A stretch of 64,000 nt of DNA from a bacterium (GCA_028823995.1 JAPPFD010000018.1:1-64000); one strand, 5' to 3'. Counted from the stretch's first letter, positions 32,549 through 41,559 are shown. A program made the numbers and translations. Notes: generated from the letters alone by a model not told the origin.

Positions 32549-34573
32549 GTGAGAAAATTCTTAGCAGTACTGGGAGTCCTGGCTCTCTTGGCCGCAGCCT
32601 GCGGAGACGGGGACGAGGAACCCACTGCCACCACTGAAGCAGCGGTGGTAACCACCACCGCCGCGCCGACTGAGACTCCCGAGGAACCCGCCGAGGAACC
32701 TGCCGAGGAACCCGAGGAGCCGGCTGAGCCTGACTATCCCGAGATCACCATCAACATCGGTCACTCGGGCGCTCCGGACGGTTATGCCGACGTGGCGGCC
32801 GTCAAGTTCAAGGAGTTGGTCGAAGAAGGCTCCGGCGGCCAGATCACGGTGGAAGTCTTCCCGTCGTCACAGATCGGTTCCGAGCGTGAATTGGTCGAGG
32901 GCGCCCAGTTGGGCTCGATCGATGCCGGCGTGGTGTTCGCCGGGATTCTGGAGAGTTTCGTTCCCGAGATGGGAGTTGTGAACCTGCCCTTCCTGTTCGA
33001 CGGTCAGGACCACGTGAACGCGGTGTTCGACGGTCCGGTGGGACGCGAGCTTCTCGGCTTGGCCGAGGGTGTGGGCATCAAGGCCCTGGCCATCGGCCAG
33101 TTCGGTCTGCGTTCGATGATGAACAGCCAGCGGCCGATCTATACCCCCTCGGATGCGGCGGGCCTGAAGTTCCGGGTTCCCGAATCCGACATCTATATCC
33201 GGACCTATGAGTTGGTGGGCGCCAATCCGGTGCCGCTGCCGGGTCCGGAGATCTTCACTTCGTTGCAGAACGGGGTGGTTGACGGGACCGGCGCGCCGAT
33301 CTTCGCGGCGGTCACCCAGAAGTACTACGAGACGCCGGTCAAGTACCTGTCGCTCACCGAGCACATCTACGCGGCGCTTCTCATGTTCATGTCGGGTGAG
33401 CTGTGGGACAGCCTGACCCCCAAGGCCCAGGACCTGATCGAGCAGTCGGCTTCCGCCGCTGCCGCGCATCAGCGGGCCGAAGCAGCCAAGTTGGACGCCG
33501 GCTACCTCGCCGAGTTGCAGGACCAGGGCTGGCAGGTCAACGACGTCGACAAGGGCCTGTTCCGCACCGCGGTGGCGGGCGTCTATGACGAGCGTCCCGA
33601 GTTGGCCGAGTGGGCCGATCGCATCCGTGCGGTGAGCCCGACCGGCGCCGTGGACGTCTCCCTCCTGCCAGAGATCACCATCAATATCGGGCATTCGGGT
33701 GCTCCGGACGGTTATGCCGACGTGGCGGCCGTCAAGTTCAAGGAGTTGGTCGAGGAGCGCTCGGGCGGCCGCATGACCGTGGAGGTCTTCCCGTCGTCGC
33801 AGATCGGTTCCGAGCGTGAACTGGTCGAGGGCGCCCAGTTGGGCTCGATCGATGCCGGTGTGGTGTTCGCCGGACTCCTGGAGAGCTTCGTTCCCGAGAT
33901 GGGAGTGGTGAACCTGCCCTTCCTGTTCGACGGTCAGGACCACGTTGACGCGGTGTTTGACGGTCCGGTGGGACGCGAACTCCTGGGCTTGGCCGAGGAA
34001 GTGGACATCAAGGCCCTGGCCATCGGCCAGTTCGGTCTGCGTTCGATGATGAACAGCCAGCGGCCGATCTATACCCCCTCGGATGCGGCGGGCCTGAAGT
34101 TCCGGGTTCCCGAATCCGACATCTATATCCGGACCTATGAGTTGGTGGGCGCCAATCCGGTGCCGCTGCCGGGTCCGGAGATCTTCACTTCGTTGCAGAA
34201 CGGGGTGGTTGACGGGACCGGCGCGCCGATCTTCGCGGCGGTCACCCAGAAGTACTACGAGACGCCGGTCAAGTACCTGTCGCTCACCGAGCACATCTAC
34301 GCGGCGCTTCTCATGTTCATGGGTGGCGAGTTGTGGGACGGCCTGGGTCCGGCCGCACAGCAGTTGGTGCAGCAGGCTGCCATCGAGGCCGCCGCGCATC
34401 AGCGGGCCGAAGCGGCCAAGCTGGACGCCGGTTACCTCGCAGAACTGCAGAACCAGGGCTGGGAGGTCAACGACGTAGACAAGGACGCTTTCCGCGCTGC
34501 GGTTGCGGGCGTCTATGACGAACGGCCCGAGTTGGCCGAGTGGGCGGACCGCATTCGTGCGGCTGCTCCGTGA
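32549..34573 (+). CDS. TRAP transporter binding lipoprotein with two tandem DctP domains
   Basis: A 674-residue secreted substrate-binding protein. The GTG start follows GGAGG. A signal peptide ends in a lipobox with Cys18 (LALLAAACG), then comes a Thr/Pro/Glu-rich linker to about residue 62. Two almost identical DctP domains follow, residues 65-374 and 375-674; each has the ITINIGHSGAPDGYADVAAV start, GSERELVEGAQLG and the GLKFRVPES segment with the Arg that binds the carboxylate. Normal DctP proteins have one domain of about 330 residues. The other TRAP subunits follow with overlap. The substrate should be an organic acid. Confidence 0.92.
   Translation: MRKFLAVLGVLALLAAACGDGDEEPTATTEAAVVTTTAAPTETPEEPAEEPAEEPEEPAEPDYPEITINIGHSGAPDGYADVAAVKFKELVEEGSGGQITVEVFPSSQIGSERELVEGAQLGSIDAGVVFAGILESFVPEMGVVNLPFLFDGQDHVNAVFDGPVGRELLGLAEGVGIKALAIGQFGLRSMMNSQRPIYTPSDAAGLKFRVPESDIYIRTYELVGANPVPLPGPEIFTSLQNGVVDGTGAPIFAAVTQKYYETPVKYLSLTEHIYAALLMFMSGELWDSLTPKAQDLIEQSASAAAAHQRAEAAKLDAGYLAELQDQGWQVNDVDKGLFRTAVAGVYDERPELAEWADRIRAVSPTGAVDVSLLPEITINIGHSGAPDGYADVAAVKFKELVEERSGGRMTVEVFPSSQIGSERELVEGAQLGSIDAGVVFAGLLESFVPEMGVVNLPFLFDGQDHVDAVFDGPVGRELLGLAEEVDIKALAIGQFGLRSMMNSQRPIYTPSDAAGLKFRVPESDIYIRTYELVGANPVPLPGPEIFTSLQNGVVDGTGAPIFAAVTQKYYETPVKYLSLTEHIYAALLMFMGGELWDGLGPAAQQLVQQAAIEAAAHQRAEAAKLDAGYLAELQNQGWEVNDVDKDAFRAAVAGVYDERPELAEWADRIRAAAP
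32741..33670 (+). repeat. DctP repeat unit A (930 bases)
   Basis: First copy of the in-frame duplication in the TRAP binding protein, offset from the second by exactly 930 bases (310 codons). The stretch 33076-33391 (316 bases) is identical, including silent positions, to 34006-34321, while flanking parts differ by scattered substitutions and the ends by more. This pattern suggests recent duplication or gene conversion of the centre. Confidence 0.9.
33671..34573 (+). repeat. DctP repeat unit B
   Basis: Second copy of the in-frame duplication, ending with the stop codon. Differences from unit A cluster near the junctions (for example GSGGQ against RSGGR, and the helices after the ELWD segment), so it is not a plain assembly echo of unit A. 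Confidence 0.9.
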
Positions 34574-35073
34574 GCTCGGTAGCCGGATTAATTAGCAAAG
34601 GCAGTCGGAGCACCATTTCGGTGCTCCGACTGCTCCTAGCCGTGCTGCTGGGCGGCCTGTCGCTTCTGATGTTCGTGCAGGTCGTGATGCGGTACGTTTT
34701 CAACTCTTCGATCGTGTGGTCCGAGGAGGTGCCCAGAATCATGCTCATCTGGTTGGTGTTCGTGGGTCTGGCCACCACCATGAAGGGAAAGCACCTGATC
34801 ATCGACGTGGTGCGGGAGCGTCGCTGGATAGCGGTGGTCTCCATCGTCTTCAAATGGGCCATGCTGATCTTCTTCGTTTACTACGGGACGGTTCTGGCCG
34901 CCAAGGTTTCGGGCCAGACCATGCCGATCACCAAGATCTCCCGCTCCTGGCAGTACGCGGCCGCTCCGGTGGGCGCCGCCCTGGCGCTGATCCTGGGAGT
35001 GGACGAGATCTTCGACTTGTTCCGGTCATCTGATTCCGAAGAGCCGTCCTCCGTGGCGGCTGCGGAGGCCTGA
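34570..35073 (+). CDS. TRAP transporter small permease (DctQ)
   Basis: A 167-residue DctQ subunit with four membrane helices (about residues 17-37, 50-70, 90-110 and 125-147). The conserved WSEEVPRIMLIWLVFVG after helix 1 is the family signature. The GTG start at 34570 overlaps the stop of the binding protein (GTGA), and the large permease begins three bases after its stop, so all three subunits are co-translated. Confidence 0.9.
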   Translation: MSSVAGLISKGSRSTISVLRLLLAVLLGGLSLLMFVQVVMRYVFNSSIVWSEEVPRIMLIWLVFVGLATTMKGKHLIIDVVRERRWIAVVSIVFKWAMLIFFVYYGTVLAAKVSGQTMPITKISRSWQYAAAPVGAALALILGVDEIFDLFRSSDSEEPSSVAAAEA

Positions 35074-35076
35074 GCC

Positions 35077-36366
35077 ATGCTGCTGCTGGCGGTGTTCGGG
35101 ACGTTGTTCCTGTTGCTGCTGCTGCGGGTGCCGATCTTTGCGGCGCTGGGCGGCGCCACCATCGTGGGCGTCCTGCTGCACCCTTCGGCCTCCCTCATCG
35201 ACGTGGTGCGCAACTCCATCAACGGGATCGACTCGTTGGTGCTGTTCGCGGCGCCCCTGTTCGTTCTGGCCGGCAATCTCATCCTGGCGGGAGGCGTTTC
35301 CCGGCGTTTGATCGGCTGGGTGGACCTTCTGTTCGGTTTCAGCCGGCTCCGCCTGGCATATGTGAACGTGTTCGGGTCGATGTTCTTCGGGGGGATCTCC
35401 GGTTCGGCCACCGCCGACTCCGCAGCCATCGGCTCGGTGCTGGTGCCGGAGATGAAAAAGGGTGGGTATCCCACTCCCTACGCGGCGGGGGTCACCGCCG
35501 CTTCGAGTTCAATAGGGATCATCGTCCCTCCCAGCGTGCCGATGATCCTGGCGGGGGCCGCCACCAGTGTCTCGATCACCAAGCTGTTCGTGGGAGGGTA
35601 TGGCCCCGGAATACTGATCGCGGTCTCCCTGGCCACGGTGGCCTGGATAAGGCGCCCGCGTTCGGGCGTGAAGGCCGATCCCGAGAGGTTCAGCATCAAG
35701 CGCATGGGCACAACCACCTACAAGGCGTTGCCCGCCCTGGTCTTCCCGGTGGTGATCATGGGAGGGATCCTGGCCGGAGTCTTCACGGCCACCGAAGCAG
35801 CGGCGGTGGCGGTGGTCTATTCGCTTCTGGTAGCCATCTTCATATACCGGGAGATGGGATGGAAGACCTTCTTCAAAATTCTCAAGGAATCGGCCGAGTT
35901 CGCCGCGGTGTTGTTCATCATCGTCGCCACGGCCCAGGCTTTCGGGCGGTTCCTGACCCTGGCCAAGGTGCCCCAGCAGCTCACCGAGTTCATGCTGGGA
36001 TTCTCGAGCACCCCGGCGGTGGTGATCCTGATGATGATCCTTCTCCTCCTGATCATCGGCACCTTCATGGAGACAGTCCCCATCGTGCTGGTGCTCTATC
36101 CCATCCTCGAGCCGATCGCCACCTCACCCGAGGTGGGGATGGATCCCATCCACTACGGTGTCACCTTCATGGGCGCCATCGCGGTCGGCCTCCTCACTCC
36201 CCCCTACGGAGTTCTCCTGTTCGTCAACTCCAAGATCGCCGGGATCCCCTCTGCCGACCTGATCAGGGCCGTGCTGCCCTTCATCGCGGTGCTCATCGTC
36301 GACGTGCTGATCATCGCCTTCTTCCCACCCCTCACTCTGGGGCCGGTGAATTTCTTCTTCGGCTAG
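35077..36366 (+). CDS. TRAP transporter large permease (DctM)
   Basis: A 429-residue DctM subunit with about twelve membrane helices, the sodium-driven channel of the TRAP system. GGISGSATADSAAIGSVL near residue 107 and SSSIGIIVPPSVPMIL near 150 are the family's conserved loops, and the end (FMGAIAVGLLTPPYGVLLFV) is typical. Length is normal. The catabolic genes begin 21 bases after its stop, so uptake and breakdown are likely transcribed together. Confidence 0.93.
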   Translation: MLLLAVFGTLFLLLLLRVPIFAALGGATIVGVLLHPSASLIDVVRNSINGIDSLVLFAAPLFVLAGNLILAGGVSRRLIGWVDLLFGFSRLRLAYVNVFGSMFFGGISGSATADSAAIGSVLVPEMKKGGYPTPYAAGVTAASSSIGIIVPPSVPMILAGAATSVSITKLFVGGYGPGILIAVSLATVAWIRRPRSGVKADPERFSIKRMGTTTYKALPALVFPVVIMGGILAGVFTATEAAAVAVVYSLLVAIFIYREMGWKTFFKILKESAEFAAVLFIIVATAQAFGRFLTLAKVPQQLTEFMLGFSSTPAVVILMMILLLLIIGTFMETVPIVLVLYPILEPIATSPEVGMDPIHYGVTFMGAIAVGLLTPPYGVLLFVNSKIAGIPSADLIRAVLPFIAVLIVDVLIIAFFPPLTLGPVNFFFG

Positions 36367-36387
36367 CTTTCCATGAAAGGTCCTTCC

Positions 36388-37782
36388 ATGTCCAGAGACG
36401 ACTTCCGCATCCTCTCCTTCGTGAACCACATCCCCGTCCACCCCAGGGTGGATGAGTTCCTGGCCGAGACGGCCCGCCGGGGAGTGGACGCGGTGTGCTC
36501 GCAGGGCACCGGGATGGACTTCGGCCCTTACATGCTGGGGAGCGGCACCCAGTTCACCAGCGAGAACTTCCGTGAGAACGTCCGACCCTACATGCGCTTC
36601 GCCAAGGAACAAGGCGTTCCGTTCGTGTTCTCGGTGGGGATCGCCGGGGGGCGTACCCAGTTGGACGAGTGCCTCGATCGGGTGGACGAGATCACCTCGG
36701 AGGAGGACCTGCCGCTCCGGATCGCAGTGATCGACGGAGAAGTCGACAGGGAGATGCTGGCCGAGCGGATCAGAAGCGGGGCGAAGGCCCCCCGGGCCGT
36801 GGAGTCGCCCCACCTCTCGGAGATGCTGACTCCCGAAGACGTCGAGGCGTCCGAACACATTGTGGCGCAGATGGGGCCCGAGCCGATCATGGCAGCCTTG
36901 GAGGCCGGGGTGGACGGAGTGATCACCGGGCGGGCCCTCGATGTGGGGATATACATGGCTCCTCCGCTGGCGGCCGGATTCCCTCGCGGGTCCACCACCC
37001 ACATGGCCAAGGTGCTGGAGTGCGCCGGCCTGGCGCTCCATCCCGGCGACCCGTCCGAGCCGATCTACGGAGTTCTGGAGCCCGACGCCATCACCGTCTA
37101 CCCGGTGTCGGACACCCAGGCCGCCACGGCCCGGTCCATCGCCAGCCACTCCATGTACGAGCGGGACAACCCCTTCATGGAGAAGAACCCGGGAGGATAT
37201 CTCGACCTGACCGACGCCACCTACACCGAGGTCCCCGGTTCGGGGGTGCGCTCGGAGGGGGCCATCTGGGTTGACACGCCCTACACGATCAAGCTGGAAG
37301 GCGCCCGCCGGGAAGGGTACCGCACCATTGCCGTGTTCGGAGTGCGGGAACCGGCTTTCATCGACTGCCTGGACTGGTTCCTGGACAACATCCGCTCCAC
37401 CATCTCCGGGTCACCGCGCTTCGGGCACCTGGATGAGGGAGAGCATTACCAGATCACCTTCGACCAGTACGGGCGAAACGGCGTGCTGGGTCCCAACGAG
37501 CCGCTCCGGGGACGGACGCCCCATGAGATCGGCCTTTTGGTGGATGTCATCGCCGAAACCCAGGAACTGGCCGAGAACCTGGCCTACTTTATCTGCATGG
37601 AACTGTGGATAAAGCCCTACCCGAACCGCCAGACGTCGGCGGGGAACCTGGCAACCCGGTTCGCTCCCCCCACCATCAATGTCGGCCCGGCGTTCTCGTT
37701 CAATGTATGGCATCTCCTGGAAGTGGAAGACCCCCTGGAACTCTTCCCCTACCAGGTGGTCGACTTCCCGAGGGGCCGTTGA
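36388..37782 (+). CDS. AtuA-like protein (DUF1446, acyclic terpene utilisation family)
   Basis: A 464-residue protein of the AtuA/DUF1446 family. AtuA is needed for growth on citronellol and geraniol in Pseudomonas, but its reaction is unclear and many relatives sit in unrelated catabolic clusters. Features seen are AVCSQGTGMDFGPYMLGSG near the start, GVDGVITGRALDVGIYMAP and NPGGYLDLTDA. Start ATG 36388 follows AAAGG; ATG 36373 is possible. It overlaps the DUF4387 gene by a base. Its tie to DUF4387 is a recurrent pairing. The role here is open. Confidence 0.83.
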   Translation: MSRDDFRILSFVNHIPVHPRVDEFLAETARRGVDAVCSQGTGMDFGPYMLGSGTQFTSENFRENVRPYMRFAKEQGVPFVFSVGIAGGRTQLDECLDRVDEITSEEDLPLRIAVIDGEVDREMLAERIRSGAKAPRAVESPHLSEMLTPEDVEASEHIVAQMGPEPIMAALEAGVDGVITGRALDVGIYMAPPLAAGFPRGSTTHMAKVLECAGLALHPGDPSEPIYGVLEPDAITVYPVSDTQAATARSIASHSMYERDNPFMEKNPGGYLDLTDATYTEVPGSGVRSEGAIWVDTPYTIKLEGARREGYRTIAVFGVREPAFIDCLDWFLDNIRSTISGSPRFGHLDEGEHYQITFDQYGRNGVLGPNEPLRGRTPHEIGLLVDVIAETQELAENLAYFICMELWIKPYPNRQTSAGNLATRFAPPTINVGPAFSFNVWHLLEVEDPLELFPYQVVDFPRGR

Positions 37783-38105
37783 TGCCTCGGCTTCGCGACT
37801 TCGCCAAGACCCTCCGGTCCAAGAACTGCGATCCCTTCAACACCACCTTCGATGTTTTCTTCGACTCCGAAGAGGCTTACCGGCAGGTGAAGGACTCGGG
37901 ACGGATCACCGCCGAGGTGCTGGCGCCGCTGTACGGGCTCACCAACGACCAGGTGCTGGGCATCTACTTCCTGGACAATGCCCTGGCCTTCAAGGTCACC
38001 ATGGTGAAGGACATCGCCTCCTCCGATCCGGCCTGCAAGGACGTGTTCGGCGCCCACCAGCACCTGATGCTCGCCGATCTCGAGATACCGGAGGAACAGA
38101 GATGA
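37782..38105 (+). CDS. DUF4387 family protein
   Basis: A 107-residue protein of the DUF4387 family, found with AtuA-like proteins either as a neighbour or fused to them. The N-terminus LRDFAKTLRSKNCDPFNTTFD, the YGLTNDQVLGIYFLDNALAFKVTM centre and DVFGAHQHL are characteristic. Its stop overlaps the start of the UGSC gene by four bases. No function is established; a subunit role with the AtuA-like protein is likely from the pairing. Confidence 0.85.
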   Translation: MPRLRDFAKTLRSKNCDPFNTTFDVFFDSEEAYRQVKDSGRITAEVLAPLYGLTNDQVLGIYFLDNALAFKVTMVKDIASSDPACKDVFGAHQHLMLADLEIPEEQR

Positions 38106-38641
38106 GACTGTTGGACCCCCGAGCCGAGGAATACCGCCGGTTGGACGGCGCCGATCCCCTCAAGCCCGTGGAAGCTGTGGAACTGAACGTGGGCATCCTC
38201 AACTCCCGCTGGGAGTCGATGACCCGCATCGCCGCACTGGTGGACGAGCGCCTCCGGCGCCTGTCGTTCATCAGGGACGTTCGGCACTGGAAGATCAAGC
38301 ACTCCGAGCCCACGCCCCAGGAGGTGATCGATCAGGTGGTGGGTTACAGCCATTTCGCGGTGCTGGGACTCGGCAACTGAGGGGCTTGCACAGCGTGGAG
38401 TTGCCACGACGGGACCGAGTTGAGAAAGCGGGGGCTGGGAACGGTGGTGCTGATCACCGAGGCCTTCGAGGAGTTGGCCAAAGCCACCCTGGCCAGCCGG
38501 GGAGTGCCCGATCTGCCCATGGTGATCTTCCCGCACCAGACCGAGGTGATGACCACCGAGGAGTTGCGGCCGTATGTGGAGTTGGCGGTTGATCATGAGA
38601 TCGTCCCCCTCATCGAAGCGGTCCGGCAACCCTTGGCCTGA
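38102..38641 (+). CDS. UGSC-family selenoprotein with in-frame UGA (Sec93)
   Basis: Two frames, 38102-38380 and the rest to 38641, lie in the same phase and are parted by a single TGA at 38378-38380. Reading that codon as selenocysteine gives a continuous 179-residue protein with the UGSC-family core, here LGLGN-Sec-GACTAWSCHDG, then ELRKRGLGTVVLITEAF. The family has Sec or Cys at this place with a Cys three residues later (Sec93, Cys96), a redox pair. A hairpin of bacterial SECIS type follows 13 bases downstream. The start overlaps the DUF4387 stop. The next gene encodes the usual partner of UGSC proteins. Catalytic role unknown; a stop-containing pseudogene is the alternative, but the sequence on both sides looks intact. 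Confidence 0.85.
38394..38408 (+). promoter_or_regulatory. Putative bacterial SECIS hairpin
   Basis: CGTGG (38394-38398) and CCACG (38404-38408) form a five-base-pair stem with loop AGTTG. The loop begins 18 bases after the TGA and has a G in its second position. This fits the bacterial SECIS pattern, a small stem-loop about 16-37 bases downstream whose apical loop has a G among the first two bases. The structure lies inside the coding frame, as in other bacterial selenoprotein genes. Confidence 0.65.
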
Positions 38642-38663
38642 GCGGCCGGAGGACTGCGTCTAG

Positions 38664-39695
38664 ATGGAGTTGTTGTCCCGGGAGCTTGACTGTCCGACCG
38701 ATCTGGGCCTGGACGCGATCCAGGACTGGTTCCACGAAGAGGACCTCTCCGACGGACTGCCGGTGATACCCCCCACGCCCGGGCGAGTGGCCGCCATGGT
38801 GGCCGGGAGTGGACGCGACCCGAGTGAAGAGATTGGGATCATCGACCCCAAGCGGGGGGTGGCCACCGTGGAGAAGCTGGCCATCAACGCGGTGATGGCC
38901 GGATGCCTTCCCTCCTACATGCCCGTGATCGTCGCCGCCGTCTCCGCCATGTGCGAACCCATCTTCAACCTGCACGCCATCCAATCCACCACCAACCCGG
39001 CCACGCCCCTGGTGGTGGTGAACGGGCCGATCCGCCGGGAGCTCTCCATGAACACCGACCGTAACCTGCTCGGTCCCGGCAACCGGGCCAACGCCACCAT
39101 CGGCCGGGCACTGCGGCTGGCCATGCGAAACCTGGGGGGCGCCTACATCGGGGTGGACCAGGCCACCCACGGAAGCCCGGCGAAGTACAGCCTGGTGGTC
39201 CCCGAGGACGAGGAGTCGAGTCCCTGGGAGCCGTTGCACGTCCAGTTGGGGTACCGGCCGGATGAGTCCACCGTCTCGGTGGCGGGCATCGAGTCGGTGA
39301 TCAACTCCACCGCGGTGTGGTGGACGCCCGACTCCCTGGCCAAGATGCTGGCCAAGACCCTCCGCTCCACCGCCACCAGCCAGTTCTTCTCCCGGGGGAC
39401 GCTCACCCTGTTGATGAGCCCCGCCCACGCCGGGGTGTTCGCCCGGGACGGGTGGAGCAAGAAGCGCCTGGCAGAGCACCTGTGGGAGATGGGGAAGGTC
39501 CCGCTGTCCGACTACCCGCCCGAGGGCAACATCCCGCAGGGAGATTGGACGGTGGATGAAGACCGCGTGCTGATTTGCGAGACGCCCGACGATCTGCGGA
39601 TCGTGGTCGGAGGCGGCACCGAGGGAAACGCCTCCCACTCGGTGTTCTTCTCGGGATTCTGCCTTTCCAAGGGCGTGACCAGGAGGATCGAGTGA
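38664..39695 (+). CDS. UGSC-associated protein of unknown function
   Basis: A 343-residue protein that often sits beside, or is fused to, UGSC-family proteins. Landmarks are WFHEEDLSDGLPVIPPTPGRVAAMV near the start, AINAVMAGCLPSYMPVI, NPATPLVVVNGPIRREL and GPGNRANATIGRA. No standard domain with a known reaction is seen. It begins 22 bases after the UGSC gene with GGAGGA as ribosome site, and its stop overlaps the acyl-CoA dehydrogenase start. A complex with the selenoprotein is an inference from association. Confidence 0.78.
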   Translation: MELLSRELDCPTDLGLDAIQDWFHEEDLSDGLPVIPPTPGRVAAMVAGSGRDPSEEIGIIDPKRGVATVEKLAINAVMAGCLPSYMPVIVAAVSAMCEPIFNLHAIQSTTNPATPLVVVNGPIRRELSMNTDRNLLGPGNRANATIGRALRLAMRNLGGAYIGVDQATHGSPAKYSLVVPEDEESSPWEPLHVQLGYRPDESTVSVAGIESVINSTAVWWTPDSLAKMLAKTLRSTATSQFFSRGTLTLLMSPAHAGVFARDGWSKKRLAEHLWEMGKVPLSDYPPEGNIPQGDWTVDEDRVLICETPDDLRIVVGGGTEGNASHSVFFSGFCLSKGVTRRIE

Positions 39696-40798
39696 CCGGG
39701 GACCTGCTGGATCATCTTCGCTCCGAGGTGGAGCCCCGGGTGGACGCCTGGGAGGAGGAAGGCCATGTTCCGCCCGAAGCGCTCTGGGAGGTGGGGCGCC
39801 GCTTCGGGCTGCTGGGGATGATGACTCCCGCCGACCGGGGCGGGCATCCGAGGCCGTGGGCGGAAATTGTGGCGGTGGCCGCCGCCCTGGGCCGTGTGTA
39901 CCGGCCTTTCGGGTTCCTGCTCACCAACGCACTGATCGCCGGGTACCTGGCGGAGGTCGCCAACGACCTGCAGTGGAACAGGCGCGGGCTTCCCATCGTG
40001 GAGGGTCGGGCCGCTTCGGTGTTGGCTCTGAACGAACCGGACTCCGGTAACGACCTGGCGGCCCTTGCCACCATTGCCGAAAAGAGTGACGGGGGTTTCC
40101 GGCTTACGGGGACCAAGACCTACATTCCCAACGCCGACCAGGTCGACTTCCTGCTGGTGGCCGCCCGGGAGGCCCCGGATGCCGATCCGTCGATCTACGC
40201 GGTTGATCCCGGTGCGCGGGGAACCCAGGTGCGGCGACTGGGCCCGACCATGGCGCTGCGAGGAGTGCATCTGTGCGAGATCGAGTTCGACGGGTGCCTC
40301 GTGGCCCCCGAGGACCGGATAGGGGACATGAGAGCCCTATGGCCGCATCTGGGAAGGAGTCGCTTGCTCACCGCCGGGCTGGCACTGGGGTGCGCCACCG
40401 AGGCCCTGGAGTTGGCTCTCGAATACACCGCCCGGACCCGCCGGTTCGGAAAGCCCCTCAACCGCCAGGGCGCGGTCCAGCAGAGCCTCGCCGGGATGGG
40501 AATAGCGGTGGAGACCGGCCGGATCTATCTGGATCACGCCGCGTCGCGGGTCGACGCCGGCGAACGGGCGTCGCTTCAGATCTCGGCGGCCAAGGTGTAT
40601 GCGACGGATCTGGCGATGAGCGTGACGACCTCGGCCACCCAACTCATGGGAGGGTGGGGATACCTTACCTCCGGCAAGGTGGAGAGGCTGATGAGAGAGG
40701 CGAAACTCAACCAGATCGTGGACGGGGCAAACGAGATCCACCGCACCCTGATCGCCAGGGAGTTGTCCGATCGATACTCAGAGAAGGGAGAGAAATGA
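39692..40798 (+). CDS. Acyl-CoA dehydrogenase family protein
   Basis: A 368-residue flavoprotein of the acyl-CoA dehydrogenase fold, which makes an alpha-beta double bond in a CoA ester. Flavin-binding segments are VLALNEPDSGNDLAAL and KTYIPNADQVDFLLVA, and the C-terminal helical bundle shows TRRFGKPLNRQGAVQQSLA and QLMGGWGYLTSGKVERLMREAK. The catalytic Glu position could not be set with confidence. The GTG at 39692 overlaps the preceding stop and follows AGGAGGA. The following SDR start overlaps its stop. Confidence 0.85.
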   Translation: MTGDLLDHLRSEVEPRVDAWEEEGHVPPEALWEVGRRFGLLGMMTPADRGGHPRPWAEIVAVAAALGRVYRPFGFLLTNALIAGYLAEVANDLQWNRRGLPIVEGRAASVLALNEPDSGNDLAALATIAEKSDGGFRLTGTKTYIPNADQVDFLLVAAREAPDADPSIYAVDPGARGTQVRRLGPTMALRGVHLCEIEFDGCLVAPEDRIGDMRALWPHLGRSRLLTAGLALGCATEALELALEYTARTRRFGKPLNRQGAVQQSLAGMGIAVETGRIYLDHAASRVDAGERASLQISAAKVYATDLAMSVTTSATQLMGGWGYLTSGKVERLMREAKLNQIVDGANEIHRTLIARELSDRYSEKGEK

Positions 40799-41559
40799 GC
40801 GATCAAGTTTCTTCTGTGGCCGTGATAACCGGCGGGGCCAGCGGCATCGGATGGAAGACCGCCGAGTTGCTGCTGGAACGCCGCCCGGATGTGGCCTGCG
40901 CGCTGGTTGACCTCAACGAGGCCCAGTCCGCAGAGTTGATCGAACGCTTCGGCGAGGAACGGGTCCGTTTCGTGCAGTGCGACGTAACCGATCCGGCGGC
41001 TGTGAACGCCGCTGCGGAGGAGATCGAGAGATGGAACAGCCCGATCAGGATGCTGGTCACCTGCGCGGGGATCCAGATCGTGGGGGATAGCTTCGAGTTG
41101 GCGGTCGAGCATTGGCAGAAGGTAACCGGGGTGCACCTGAATGGGACCTTCTACTGGTGTCAGGCGGCAGGGAGGGCCATGAGGGACGGGGGAGGGGGAT
41201 CGATCGTCACCGTGGGTTCGATAGCACAGGACTTCGGGTTTCCCGGCCGGGCCGCCTACACCACCTCGAAGGCAGGGATCGGGGGCCTCACCAGGGTGCT
41301 GGCGGTGGAGTGGGCCCCGGCGGGGATCAGGGTCAACCAGGTGATCCCAGGGATGGTGGAGACCCCGCTCTTCCAGCGGGCGGCCGCCCAGGGAATCGTG
41401 GACGCCGAGGCGGCCGCTTCCGAGCATGCCCTGGGACGGCTGGGGGCCACCGGGGAACTGGCCGAGGCCATCGTGTTTTTGCTGTCGGAACAAGCAAGTT
41501 TCATCACCGGGGAACTGGTGCATGTGGACGGGGGCTTCCGGGCCCAGCGTCTCGAGTAG
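40795..41559 (+). CDS. SDR family NAD(P)-dependent dehydrogenase
   Basis: A 254-residue classical short-chain dehydrogenase. VITGGASGIGWKTAE near residue 10 binds the cofactor, CAGIQ follows, and the catalytic set is Ser in VTVGSIAQD and the Tyr-Lys pair in AAYTTSKAG. The C-terminal FITGELVHVDGGF is typical of 3-hydroxyacyl or sugar dehydrogenases. ATG at 40795 overlaps the acyl-CoA dehydrogenase stop. In the pathway it would oxidise a 3-hydroxy intermediate to a keto acid before the cleavage enzyme, an inference from gene order. Confidence 0.88.
   Translation: MSDQVSSVAVITGGASGIGWKTAELLLERRPDVACALVDLNEAQSAELIERFGEERVRFVQCDVTDPAAVNAAAEEIERWNSPIRMLVTCAGIQIVGDSFELAVEHWQKVTGVHLNGTFYWCQAAGRAMRDGGGGSIVTVGSIAQDFGFPGRAAYTTSKAGIGGLTRVLAVEWAPAGIRVNQVIPGMVETPLFQRAAAQGIVDAEAAASEHALGRLGATGELAEAIVFLLSEQASFITGELVHVDGGFRAQRLE

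Noticed and set aside
32867-34399. A 510-codon minus-strand frame antisense to the TRAP binding protein
   Set aside because: It mirrors the duplicated DctP sequence, including the repeats, and encodes His/Arg-rich sequence with no domain; it is a codon-bias artefact.
32549-34573. The DctP duplication as an assembly artefact
   Set aside because: The copies differ at many sites outside the 316-base identical core and the frame is kept through the junction, so a simple misassembly is unlikely, though only long reads can settle it.
38378-38380. TGA as a true stop, making two separate small genes or a pseudogene
   Set aside because: Both halves are in the same frame, each matches consecutive parts of the UGSC family, the codon is at the family's redox site, and a SECIS-like hairpin follows. 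A random nonsense mutation would rarely hit exactly there.
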